A DNA stretch of 64,000 nucleotides from Clarkia xantiana subsp. parviflora (Eukaryota; Streptophyta; Magnoliopsida; Myrtales; Onagraceae): NCBI GenBank assembly GCA_036873135.1, contig JAPTYO010000059.1:13881066-13945065 (forward strand), read 5' to 3'. The notes beneath the pieces are model-generated. The model was not told the origin of the DNA and ran no database searches. It saw only the letters and a list, made by a program, of their open reading frames with translations. This document shows positions 42,701-52,923 of this stretch, in pieces (within the stretch, counting starts at the first letter, position 1; every line of letters begins with the position of its first letter). A program made the translations under genes and the position numbers.

Positions 42701-45700
42701 AGATAGTAGATAGTAGATATAGATACATAGTTAGATACATATATATTTATAAGAAAGGAAATGTCACATTCCAATTTTCCACGTGTTAACTATTGGAATA
42801 AATTGTGTCACATAATTAAAGGTTTAGTTTAACTTTAAGTAATGGCTTTAATTAGATGCTAGCTAGCTATCCTCGTCAAGCAATTTTAGATCACACACGT
42901 GTTGGGTCGTCGAATCAAGTTTGTATTGTGGCCAAGTCCATCATCACTTTTCCTTTTAACTAATTAATTAATAAATAATTATTTCGCTTTTGTGTTAAAA
43001 ATATAAACATTATTACTATATAAATTATCAAAGAATGATTATTTATGTATCAAATAGTGAATACTACAATAAATTACCAATTGGGGTTGACCACCACAAA
43101 ATTGGGGCTGACCACCACCAATTGGTCGGCCTCAATTTAGTGGTAAACAACCTTTGATGTGGTGACTGGGCCCGACAAAATCTACTTTAAAATATAGTTA
43201 TTCAATAAAACACAACAATATTTAAATAACTAAAACTCTTCGAAACATTTTGTCAAGTAAACTCTATACCTACAATATATAGGTAGTTAAATATTACTTT
43301 TTCCAAACTATTGCGGAGTTAGCATCTATATGAAGTAACTAGTGCAACTCGCATAATAGAAAACCCGCACTTCTTTGATGTTGAGCCACAATGTTGATTT
43401 CATTAGGTGTCCGATTCTTGATGGGTTTTAGAGCATCCACAATGATATTACATAATATTACTTATAGGTGGGTTTAATGTATTTTTAACGTGTTATAATA
43501 ATTTTATATAGTATTCTTTAAAAGTGGGACCCGTCGTTTTTACGTAACTTATTCTTTAAACTTAAAAAATGCACTATGTATTATGTAACCAATTTTTAAT
43601 TATAAATTAATTCATTTTATAATTAATGCTAATATCTTATTGGTGGTTGTTGAAAATTTTAATAATAAAATATATTTAAGTAAAACGATTGCAGAGCAAA
43701 TATTTTTTACGTGTGTTTTAACTCCATGTATTATTTAAAGTATACATAAATATCTACGTGACAACTTTAAAAAATACAATTTAAGTAAAATCACTGTGAA
43801 TGCTCAAGGCCCAACAAATCCCAACTCCTAATTTCATCGATTGGCTCCACCTCACATTACATGGACTAATCACCATTTTTTTTCCAACGAAAGAAATTGA
43901 CTAGTAGCGGCGACCCTAGATCTATTCAGCTACGTAATGTTTGGGGTTTTATTCACGGTTTGAAGTTTTTTTTTTTTTTTTTTTTTTTTTTTCCGACCAG
44001 ACTTAGCGGATAAATAGCGTATACACTCACATCGTCAACGTAGCCCACCAACACTTTAGTATATTTAAGATGACCATCTAATATAGACCCACCTTAGAAT
44101 TAACCATTTAATATGGAGTAGTTTTTCAGCATATAGTGTTTAAACTCCGTCAAACTTTGAAATTAAAATATTAATAGCAATACTTTTACTTTTACGTATT
44201 GACTCGATATGAATATATATTATTTTGAATCTTGATCAAACATGTTACGATATTGTTTTCCTACATAGAGTTGAACTACAATCCCAGGAGAATTAGCCCA
44301 CATGAAATATGAAAGAAAAAAAAAACTTTTTTTAAGAATAAGGGCAATTGTTGCATATACACTTTTAATTTTAAGAAATGTTATTATTTTCAAGTTAATT
44401 TTTTAATATTTTATATTTAACCCTCTAATTATTGTTTCAAAAGAAATGTTTTGGCTTCATCCATGTCTACGTATAAAACAAGGAGGGTTCAAAAGTGAAA
44501 CAAAAGAAAGGTTAGGATAGACGTTTAGAAAATTAATCGAACTCTTGTTTTAAATAAATTTATATAAGATAAGTTAAGGTAGCGAAATGTCTAACAAAAA
44601 TATACCCTCTGATTAAGGAAATATAACATGATAAATCAGTGGATCTCAATCTTTTAAGTTTTATATGAATGTAATCCCTAATCAAATTCACGATCTAGCT
44701 GATTGATATTGACACCCTTAATATTAAAAAATCTAAAATAAAGCTCTTGATTTACCAAAGGGTAAAATTCTGAAATAATATGTAAAAAATTGTAAAAGAT
44801 ATATTATTGGGTATGTTTTTAATTTTTTTTTTTTTTTAAATTTAGTTAAACTCAGTCAATTTTCAATTAATAATCCAACGGTTCTAATATATTATTAATA
44901 TTTATTTGAAATAGTTAACTCCGCCAGCTCTCGATTACAATATTATTTTAAAAACCTTTTTAATAATATATATGATATGATATGATATATTTTTAATTTA
45001 TGTGCGTTAGTATAATAAATTAATTAACAATAAGATGAATATTTTTATAATAATATATATATTAATTAAGAAAACTGTTTTTGAAATAATAATATTATAA
45101 CCTAAATTATATTTAGATCAACAATGACTAGTAATAATAAGTTATAACATTAAGTTTCTAAATTTTTTTAAAATATTATATTAATACATGATTTAAGCTT
45201 ATTTTTTCTCATAAGATTCTACTATCGGTCGGTATTGCTCTTGTATTATCTTTAAAATTAGTCTGATCATTTTATTGTAACATTTTAAAAGACAATGCAC
45301 AGGCATAGATATCTAATTCTTATAATGCACACTAATCATCACCATCTGAAAAATAAAATAAGATAAAATAATAAAATCTATTTTATTTTATTGCTGAGAA
45401 AAGAAAATCTACTCCTTTTAGCCAAAAATTACCAATCATTTGATTTGGTAATAAAAAATATCCAAAAGTGGATATTCTTTAAAAAATAATAAATGTTATA
45501 GCATATAAATTGATAAATAATCATCTTTACCTTACCTGACATACCCGAAACGCACTACCTAATCTGCTAAAAACCTTCGCCAAGTTTACCGAGTGACCGC
45601 CTCAATTCCCAAAACCCCGCCTAATTCTAAGGCAACTTACATTTTTTTTTTTACAGATAACAATAATTAAGTACCTACTTAATCTTTTTCTTTTGCAATA

Positions 45701-46181
45701 ACAATATAATCCTAGATCTATCTTCTTCCATAGTTGAATTGTCTCTCTAATTTCGAGCTCTGATAAGTCAGTTGGTTAAGACGACCGTTCAAAGTTTTTT
45801 AACGTCATTATGTGTGCAATCTGCATGCATGAACTCGAATCAAGGTACGTAAATTACTAATTACTGTGGTTAATTAAATTCTTAATCTATCGCCTTCTTC
45901 TTTTTCTTTTTTTTTTTTGGCCAAAGCCTTCTTCTTTAATCTCTCCAAAATTTGCTTATTCCGAATTCAAAACTTTAAGCTATATCTGTTTTTTTTTCCC
46001 TGCAATTTAAAGCTGGAAACGTTACGTCAAATTAGATCAACATATTATTATAAACAGCTGTATATGCATTATTTTCAAGCCTTATATTACCAAACCCTAA
46101 TTTGGATAAAGAATCTGGACCGGATATACCTTAAATTCCATTTTTTTTTATTTTCCAGTAAAGTTTACTAAGGTGACAGAA
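42701..46181. other. Upstream intergenic region of the FAF-like gene
   Basis: Mostly A/T-rich without genes. Includes a short repeat near 43075-43130 (CAATTGGGGTTGACCACCAC and CAAAATTGGGGCTGACCACC), a MITE at 43431-43805, a T run of about 30 at 43966-43991, and a pyrimidine-rich stretch close to the gene. Promoter elements for the gene should lie in its last kilobase but none stands out. Confidence 0.5.
43431..43805. mobile_element. MITE, GAGCATCCACAATGG family, copy 2
   Basis: Ends GAGCATCCACAATGATATTA and complement GAGCATTCACAGTGATTTTA. Interior is the reverse complement of the copy at 29126-29543. About 375 bp. Confidence 0.75.
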
Positions 46182-46850
46182 ATGGAGACTTCACCGGAAC
46201 GGTCGTTTCCGCTCATCGGAGACTGCATCGGCTGCGAGAGCTGCGTCGAGGCCATGCCCTTGATCGGCGCTGACTCAGCAGACAAAAACCAAACCACCCG
46301 TGTGGTAACAAAAACGCGGCGCGTGAAAAGGACGGATTATCCACCGCCGATTCCGCTACTCGCTCGAACCGGGAATCTTCACTCGCGAATGCCGTGGGTC
46401 CTACGAAGGCATTACACGAACGACGGGCGGTTAATTTTGCGCGAAGAGAGGGTTAGGCACCACGAGTATTTCCGGGCCCACCGCTCTGACGGTCGGCTCA
46501 CTCTCCAGCTCGTGCCGGTGGAGGATAACGGGTTCGATTTACCGATTGTAAACTCGGATGATTTCGAAAACGAGGTTTCGAGTAGTTGCTTGTGCTCCAA
46601 GGAAGATATAGAAAATGAGGAAGATGATGATAAGGAACAATGTTCGTTATTGTCGGAAACCGAATCATCAGTCGGGTCGGAAACTGAATCAACGGTCGGG
46701 ACAGAAACCGAATCAGCGGTCGGGTCGGATAGTGGTATCGGGTCGTTTAGTGGTAGTGGTGAATGGAAGTGTTTGTACAAGACAGTGAGCCCTAGCTCGT
46801 CTTGTATATTTGGGATGCCTGTACATTCATTAGGGCCAGTTCTTGGTTAA
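46182..46850 (+). CDS. FANTASTIC FOUR (FAF)-like protein
   Basis: A single-exon frame of 222 residues. I start at the ATG at 46182 (METSPERSF); the open frame reaches a GTG three codons earlier. Residues ~52-113 form the FAF domain: YPPPIPLL, then PWVLRRHYTNDGRLILREE, then EYFRAHRSDGRLTLQLVP. After it come an acidic stretch (141-150, EDIENEEDDD) and three near-identical nine-residue repeats of the type ETESxVGS (about 160-182). FAF proteins are plant-specific; in Arabidopsis they repress WUSCHEL in the shoot meristem and affect meristem size. The short C-terminal end WKCLYKTVSPSSS...MPVHSLGPVLG is hydrophilic. A MITE begins 51 bp after the stop, so the natural 3' untranslated region must be very short or lies in transposon DNA. 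Which FAF paralogue this is cannot be told. Confidence 0.9.
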   Translation: METSPERSFPLIGDCIGCESCVEAMPLIGADSADKNQTTRVVTKTRRVKRTDYPPPIPLLARTGNLHSRMPWVLRRHYTNDGRLILREERVRHHEYFRAHRSDGRLTLQLVPVEDNGFDLPIVNSDDFENEVSSSCLCSKEDIENEEDDDKEQCSLLSETESSVGSETESTVGTETESAVGSDSGIGSFSGSGEWKCLYKTVSPSSSCIFGMPVHSLGPVLG

Positions 46851-47072
46851 ATTCAATAAGCTTTTTAAATAGGAGTCTTTTATGATGATGGAAGAGATTT
46901 ATGGCACGTTTGATTGACGGTATTGCGATATCTAATACCGGTATTAGCTAATACCGTGTTTGTGTCAACTTGGTATTGGTATTAACTAATACTTGGTATT
47001 AGCTAATACTCAATTATAGAAGGAATTTGGTATTAATTAATACAATCTAAAAGTAAAGCATTAGCTAATACC

Positions 47073-48014
47073 TGATGGACATACGCGTGATTCGGGCTCG
47101 GTTTTAATTACTTGGACCTCATACACGCGCGAAACCCGATTGCAAGCTAACCGGGGAAACCGGGCAAGTTTCGAACTTGCCCGGCATCCCCGGGAGGCTT
47201 ACCCGGAAATTCCCGGGTAAGCCTAGCTTACTCGGAATTTCCGGGTAAGCTAGGCTTACCCGGAAATTCCGGGTAAGCTAAGCTCACCCGGAATTTTCGG
47301 GTAAGCCTAGCTTACCCGGAAATTCCGGGTAAGCTAGCTTACCCGGAATTTCCGGGTAAGCCTAGGCTCACCCGGAATTCCGGGTAAGCCTAGGCTTACC
47401 CGGAATTCCGGGTAAGCTTAACACCTGGGGGGTGTCGCGCACACCCCCCATTTTCTCTCGGACGGATACGGAGACCCGATTTTTAACTAACTCCTATATG
47501 TCCGAGACCTATGTTTCAGAGGCGCGCGCGTCCCGTTCATGACAGCCGCCTGAGACGCGCGTCAGAATCCTTTTCCCAAAGCTCACCCCTGCATCCCGGT
47601 TCGCATTTCCACATTGAACCGGGTCAAAACCGGTTTACGGTCCAAGGTTGCCTATAAATAGCCACCTTGGGGGTAAACATTTTCAAGTCATTCCAAAATC
47701 ACTTTGGGCAAGAGTGGGAAAAGCTCTGACCTCTCTCTAGAAAACCCTCTCTTTCTCTCTCTAGAAGACGACTAATGTTGATCGTCGGAGTGAGCACGCC
47801 AAGCACCCCCCCCCCTCTCCATCGGGACTGCTTGGTAACGCTCCTTTCGCAGATGCATACGGACGACCTTCCGGAGAGCCCAAAGGACTTGCCCTCATTT
47901 AGAATACAAAGCTAAGGCCCGTACGCGATTCTAGAAGACGGACTTGGCTCGCATCCAACCCGACGACTTCGACGGGCTATCCCGCGGGCAACCCGCGATA
48001 ACCCGGTCGAAACA
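47073..48014 (+). repeat. 5' LTR with eight tandem palindromes (942 bp)
   Basis: Between 47190 and 47420 the LTR carries eight consecutive palindromes based on ACCCGGAAATTCCGGGT, joined by AAGCCTAGCTT-type linkers that are themselves nearly palindromic. A TATAAATA box is at 47653-47660, with CTCTCTAGAAAACCCTCTC downstream of the expected start. Confidence 0.95.
47653..47660 (+). promoter_or_regulatory. TATA box in the 5' LTR
   Basis: TATAAATA about 580 bp into the LTR, preceded by CAAGGTTGCC and followed by GCCACC. Repeated at 57725-57732 in the 3' LTR. It marks the likely U3/R boundary, placing the palindrome array in U3 as an upstream region. Confidence 0.65.
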
Positions 48015-48015
48015 C

Positions 48016-48031
48016 TTGGCGCCGTCTGCGG
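48016..48031 (+). other. Primer-binding site of the 11-kb Tat element
   Basis: TTGGCGCCGTCTGCGG follows the LTR end after one base. TGGCGCCGT complements the tRNA-Asp 3' end, as in the element at 16906-27476. Confidence 0.65.
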
Positions 48032-48052
48032 ATCACCCACAGAACCAACAGC

Positions 48053-49603
48053 ATGGCAAGCAACGAGCAGCCACCGCCGACTAAGACGAAGAGAAGAGGA
48101 CCAGGACGTCCAAGGAAAACTCCGGCTCCGGAGTCAAGCATGAGATCTCCTCCGCAGAGAAACCCCCCGCAGAGCCAAGGCGAGGCCTCAGTCGCCTCGT
48201 CTATGCCGACAAGAAGCGTACACTCTCGGAGTAACGCGCAAGGGGGCACACAGCAAACCAACGCTCCTCCAGGCTTCGCCCACCAAACCTTCAACACGCA
48301 GGAGCAACCATACGGAATGCCAAACGCTGGAGCATACAACCAAGCACCAGGGGCACAGACTGCGCCTACAGTCACCCCGGAAATGATGGCAGCACTCGAA
48401 CAGCTGCTTCATCTAAGAGAGGCACTGCGCAACCAAGGATACGGGGCGCCACAACCCCCTCCCGCGCAACAAGCAAATATGCCCCCGCCACCAAGGCAGG
48501 TGCCTCCAGTGAACACACCTCAGCAGAGAGGCCCTACAATCTCAAAAACCCCGACCTTTCACGGGAATACACAGCAAAACAGGCAGTTCCCCCAACAAGG
48601 GACAAGACAGGAGCTCTCACACTCCCAAACACCCTACCAAGCAGGACCATTCAATGAAGGAGCCTGGAGGCAGCCGTCTCAAACATTCCAGGGATATCAA
48701 GGTGGATATTCTCAGTACAACCCGACGCAGACGCAATTTCCCCAACAAGGCGCAAGCCTGGGACAAGAAGCATACCCCCCAAATCAGGGTAACCCAGTCA
48801 CCGGGTTGACGGAGGAGATGCTTGAAAAGCTGATCGAAAAGAAGATAAAGCAAAGGAAGATGAGAGGGATGAACACATTGGTGGACACCACATCCCACCC
48901 TTTCACTGACGAGCTGGTGTATAGTCGCGTCCCAGACGCACTGTATAATATAAGACCAGAAAAGTACCGAGGCAAGGGAGATCCAATAGAGCATGTGCAG
49001 CAGCATGAAGTAATGCTTTTGGGAAGGACAGACAACCCTCACCACATAGCCATGACGTTCCCCCAAACGTTAGGCGGACCAGCCGCACACTGGCTCTTCT
49101 CCCTGCCAAAGAAAAGCATAGACTCGTGGCAGTCCCTCAAAGAAAAGTTCATCCAACGTTACATGGGAGAACGTTCGATTGTCAAAGGATCAAATGCCTT
49201 GGATGACGTCAAGCAAGAGTGGAATGAGTCCCTAGCAAGCTACTACATCCGATTTAATCAAAACATCTCGGAAATCCAAACGAACATCGCAGAGATAGAA
49301 ATCATCCATGCCTTTGTCAGAAACCTGGGTAGGCACGGGTACGACTTAGGCCAAAAGCTTTCTACAAGACCTGCGGAAACAATGGAAGAGCTCGTGGCAA
49401 GAGTTAAAGAGTACATCGATGCTGAGCATTACAAGATGACAGCACGAGACAAGTGGGGAAAGCCCGGCAACAAGAAAGATGAAAGCAAGCCAGGCCCCCG
49501 AAGCAGAACCAAACCCCCCAACAAAAACAATGGACTCCGCCCCAAAAGAGAACATTCAACATTGAAGAAGACAAGAATCCAGACGTCAACACCATCGAGC
49601 TGA
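48053..49603 (+). CDS. Gag protein with N-terminal AT-hook-like motif
   Basis: 516 residues. The N-terminus contains KRRGPGRPRK (about residues 13-22), an AT-hook core of the GRP type, within a proline/glutamine-rich disordered region of about 250 residues. The Retrotrans_gag-like core begins near residue 300: PEKYRGKGDPIEHV, HWLFSLPKKSIDSW, then KFIQRYM and ESLASYYIRFN. The frame ends at 49603 after slipping out of register. The downstream protease frame is open back to about 49482, so the two were probably one frame. The indel lies between 49482 and 49600, most likely in the C5 run at 49495-49499 or the C6 run at 49514-49519. Gag forms the particle that packages the element's RNA. Confidence 0.85.
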   Translation: MASNEQPPPTKTKRRGPGRPRKTPAPESSMRSPPQRNPPQSQGEASVASSMPTRSVHSRSNAQGGTQQTNAPPGFAHQTFNTQEQPYGMPNAGAYNQAPGAQTAPTVTPEMMAALEQLLHLREALRNQGYGAPQPPPAQQANMPPPPRQVPPVNTPQQRGPTISKTPTFHGNTQQNRQFPQQGTRQELSHSQTPYQAGPFNEGAWRQPSQTFQGYQGGYSQYNPTQTQFPQQGASLGQEAYPPNQGNPVTGLTEEMLEKLIEKKIKQRKMRGMNTLVDTTSHPFTDELVYSRVPDALYNIRPEKYRGKGDPIEHVQQHEVMLLGRTDNPHHIAMTFPQTLGGPAAHWLFSLPKKSIDSWQSLKEKFIQRYMGERSIVKGSNALDDVKQEWNESLASYYIRFNQNISEIQTNIAEIEIIHAFVRNLGRHGYDLGQKLSTRPAETMEELVARVKEYIDAEHYKMTARDKWGKPGNKKDESKPGPRSRTKPPNKNNGLRPKREHSTLKKTRIQTSTPSS

Positions 49604-49608
49604 TCCCT

Positions 49609-51228
49609 TTGAACGCTCCCCTCAGTGTCATACTGAAAGAAATGAAAGAGCAAAATCTCTGGAGAGAGCCATTCGGTTTCAGAAAGGGTCAGCTAGGGAA
49701 GGAGCAAGACAAGTGGTGTGAAAGCCACGAAGTCAACGGCCATGAAACAGACGACTGTAGAAGCCTTAAGTTCCAAATCAATCGAATCATACAAGAAGGC
49801 GGACTTAAGCACTACGTCGACCAGGTGGGAAAGATTGAGAAGGTGAAAAGAAAATTCACGCCAAAGGAGAAAGGAAAAGAGAAGACCACTGACAACCCTC
49901 CTCCTAAAAAGAGGGGAGTTATTAATGTCATTCATGGTGGTCCAGCTGCAGGAGGACAAGTCTCCAACACAAGAGACGTATACGCTGCGCAGGCAAGCAC
50001 ACTCCCCAAGTATGGGAAAAGAAAGAAACCGGAAGAGGAGGACCCCGTGATAGGATTCGCGAGAAAAGACATGGCACACATCGTCTACCCACATGATGAC
50101 GCGTTAGTAATAACGATGGAAATCAACGGGTTCGATGTCAAAAGAATTCTAGTCGACGGAGGAAGCTCGTCAGACATCCTCCATATCAACGTCCTCGAAC
50201 AGCTGGGAATGAAAAGAGAGGACCTGAAGCCGGGAAATTTCCCGTTAGTAAGCTTTGCTGGAGCTGCTACATACCCACTGGGAATGATCACCCTTCCCAC
50301 TGTGATAGGAGAGGGGTGGAACGCAATGAAAGTCGACATCACTTTCATGATCGTCGAGAGCCTTGGCGCTTACAACGGAATTCTCGGAAGAACAACGATA
50401 AACCCCTACGAGATGGTGCCTTCAACGGCACATCAAAAGCTGAAATACCGCTTAAGGGGAGGAATTGGTGAAGTCTTGGGCGATCAGACAACAGCACGAA
50501 AATGCTATGTCAACGCCCTAAGATGCAAGAACCGACTGGACATTGCAGTCATTGAAAGAGGACAGTGTTCCAAGTCTGGAGTCGAAAGGCGATTTGACGA
50601 GATGATGAGCAAAGGAGAAAAATTCCCAACACTCCAAACGCCAATGCTCCCAAGCATATGGGACATCAAACAAGGAGAGTCAGAATCCATCCAAAACTAT
50701 TTCAAGCGATTCGCTATTAACGCAACTTCAAGTTTGGCAGAAAAGTCAGCCGTGATCAATGCCTTTTTCCTGAACATGAACTCACCCACATTTCTCCTAT
50801 TCGGACGAACACAAGGGTGGAGAACAACCAGGTCTATGGCTGACTTAAAAGAGAAGATGGAAACAGCAATCGAAGTCGCAAACGAGCTAGGGTGGTTCAA
50901 CCCACCTGCAGAACAAGAGGAGGCGCGCGAATACAACCGTGCAAGACAAGACTGGAACAACAACCAAGATGGAGAATATACACCTCTAAACATAGTGGTG
51001 GAAGAGTTGTTCAAGACCATCCTGAAGGATGTTTTACCTCCTCCAAGCGAGATCCGGATTGCCTTCCTCGGGAAGAATCCAGAAATGTGGTGCCACTATC
51101 ACAACAAATGGGGTCACAGCACGAATGGCTGCCCCTCTCTTCGCAACAAAATCGAGGAACTGATCAAACAAGGAGCTCTGCGCTCCTACATTGCATGCAG
51201 GAAGCCAGCTTTATCAAACCGTCACTAA
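49609..51228 (+). CDS. Zinc knuckle - protease - second Gag-like domain - second zinc knuckle
   Basis: 539 residues from the first ATG; the true product probably continues from Gag. Order: zinc knuckle CX2HX4HX4C (C37, H40, H45, C50); HGG/PAAGG block; Tat-type aspartic protease with LVDGGSSSD (Asp183) and LGRTTINP. Where reverse transcriptase normally begins, the sequence instead turns to WDIKQGESESIQNYFKRFAI (residues 351-370). That is a second Gag C-terminal-like helix region, followed by ADLKEKMETAIEVANEL and a second zinc knuckle of the same form (C495, H498, H503, C508) before a stop. Sixteen codons after the last Cys the motif LIKQGALRSYI mirrors the IIQEGGLKHYV after the first knuckle. 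This looks like replacement of pol by part of another gag. No catalytic polymerase residues are present. Confidence 0.8.
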   Translation: MNAPLSVILKEMKEQNLWREPFGFRKGQLGKEQDKWCESHEVNGHETDDCRSLKFQINRIIQEGGLKHYVDQVGKIEKVKRKFTPKEKGKEKTTDNPPPKKRGVINVIHGGPAAGGQVSNTRDVYAAQASTLPKYGKRKKPEEEDPVIGFARKDMAHIVYPHDDALVITMEINGFDVKRILVDGGSSSDILHINVLEQLGMKREDLKPGNFPLVSFAGAATYPLGMITLPTVIGEGWNAMKVDITFMIVESLGAYNGILGRTTINPYEMVPSTAHQKLKYRLRGGIGEVLGDQTTARKCYVNALRCKNRLDIAVIERGQCSKSGVERRFDEMMSKGEKFPTLQTPMLPSIWDIKQGESESIQNYFKRFAINATSSLAEKSAVINAFFLNMNSPTFLLFGRTQGWRTTRSMADLKEKMETAIEVANELGWFNPPAEQEEAREYNRARQDWNNNQDGEYTPLNIVVEELFKTILKDVLPPPSEIRIAFLGKNPEMWCHYHNKWGHSTNGCPSLRNKIEELIKQGALRSYIACRKPALSNRH

Positions 51229-51588
51229 GGGAATAACCCTTCCCTTATGATATGCACATACTCTATCTTTACTTTTCAAATGCTGAGTAGAACGTTTAGG
51301 ATGGGAGATCAGTTGACTCCATCCATGCACATCCCTTGTAAATAAACAAGAAGACTAATGAAGTTCACTCCTTGCGTAGGAAAAATTACTATGTAATGGC
51401 AAGCTACCCCGGTCCAAGACCAGGAACAAGCCACATACATCACCAACAAAGGTCCTAACCCCATATGCAGAAAGGGCAACCAACAAGAAAAGCCATCAAA
51501 AAGATATCAAAGCAAGAATAAGCAAGGCTCATCGCTACAAAACAAAGGACGTTCGACGCATACAAGGAGTTGAAGTATCCTCATCAAG
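51229..51588. other. Spacer after the Gag-like frame, no gene seen
   Basis: Mixed-composition sequence between the second stop and the tandem array; no pol homology in any frame. Confidence 0.6.
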
Positions 51589-51589
51589 G

Positions 51590-52490
51590 ATGTGAACGTA
51601 CTAATCTATTCACATCCTTCCAAAAAGTCGGGGGACAAGCGGATCATTAGGAATCCTCCCTCGCAAACAAATGCAAGTGTCGGACGTACTAATCTATCCA
51701 CACTTCGCCATAATACAAGGATGTGAACGTACTAATCTATTCACATCCTTGCAAAAAGTCGGGGGACAAGCGGATCATTAGGAATCCTCCCTCGCAAACA
51801 AATGCAAGTGTCGGACGTACTAATCTATCCACACTTCGCCATAATACAAGGATGTGAACGTACTAATCTATTCACATCCTTGCAAAAAGTCGGGGGACAA
51901 GCGGATCATTAGGAATCCTCCCTCGCAAACAAATGCAAGTGTCGGACGTACTAATCTATCCACACTTCGCCATAATACAAGGATGTGAACGTACTAATCT
52001 ATTCACATCCTTGCAAAAAGTCGGGGGACAAGCGGATCATTAGGAATCCTCCCTCGCAAACAAATGCAAGTGTCGGACGTACTAATCTATCCACACTTCG
52101 CCATAATACAAGGATGTGAACGTACTAATCTATTCACATCCTTGCAAAAAGTCGGGGGACAAGCGGATCATTAGAAATCCTCCCTCGCAAACAAATGCAA
52201 GTGTCGGACGTACTCTAATCTATCCACACTTCGCCATAATACAAGGATATGAACGTACTAATCTATTCACCTCCTTGCAAAAGTCGGGGGACAAGCGGAT
52301 CATTAGGAATCCTCCCTCGCAAACAAATGCAAGTGTCGGACGTACTAATCTATCCACACTTCGCCATAATACAAGGATGTGAACGTACTAATCTATTCAC
52401 ATCCTTGCAAAAAGTCAGGGGACATACGAATCGTTAGGAATCCTCCCTCGCAAACAAAAGCAAGGATCGGACGTACTAATCTGTCCACAC
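51590..52490 (+). repeat. Seven ~131-bp tandem units
   Basis: Unit starts (ATGTGAACGTACTAATCTAT) fall at 51600, 51721, 51852, 51983, 52114, 52247 and 52377. Each unit has two similar halves: GAACGTACTAATCTATTCAC and GGACGTACTAATCTATCCAC. Separating them is AAGTCGGGGGACAAGCGG followed by AATCCTCCCTCGC. The array lies 3' of the coding region, like the 89-bp array of the Ogre-like element. Confidence 0.92.
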
Positions 52491-52923
52491 TTAGCCGCAG
52501 CATCAAGTATATGAACATACTAGTCTGTTCACATCCTCATAAATAAGGACAAGCACTTCAACGAGGATCATCCTCCTTACAAAGCCACAGGCGACGGTAA
52601 TACCAACTCATCAACACCCGTCACCAACAGAGATGCAAGTTCCTAAGGAAAACCATCGGATTCAAGAAATCAACCATTCAACAGAGCAACACTCTTACAA
52701 AAAGAGAACAAGTCACTGAGACAGCAATAAAGGAAGATGCAAAATAATACTAAGTATTATATCTTTCTAACATCTCATGTCAGGCATATGTATATATAAT
52801 ATAGCAGGACTCAAAAGTAAAGACATCCAGCCAGCATAAAAGTCAAGCCCAAAATGTACCCCGTCAAAATCTCACCCATGCAAGGGGAGCAACCATATAT
52901 ACACAAGGAAAAACAAAGAAAGA

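Noticed and set aside
45755..45845. tRNA-like stretch (AAGTCAGTTGGTTAAG ... GAACTCGAATC)
   Set aside because: Resembles the A and B boxes of a tRNA-derived SINE but the boxes deviate from consensus, no cloverleaf forms and no tail or target duplication was found.
47977..49653. Several minus-strand frames across the Gag region
   Set aside because: Shadows of the sense Gag frames; they contain no recognised domain and differ from the spliced antisense gene farther downstream.
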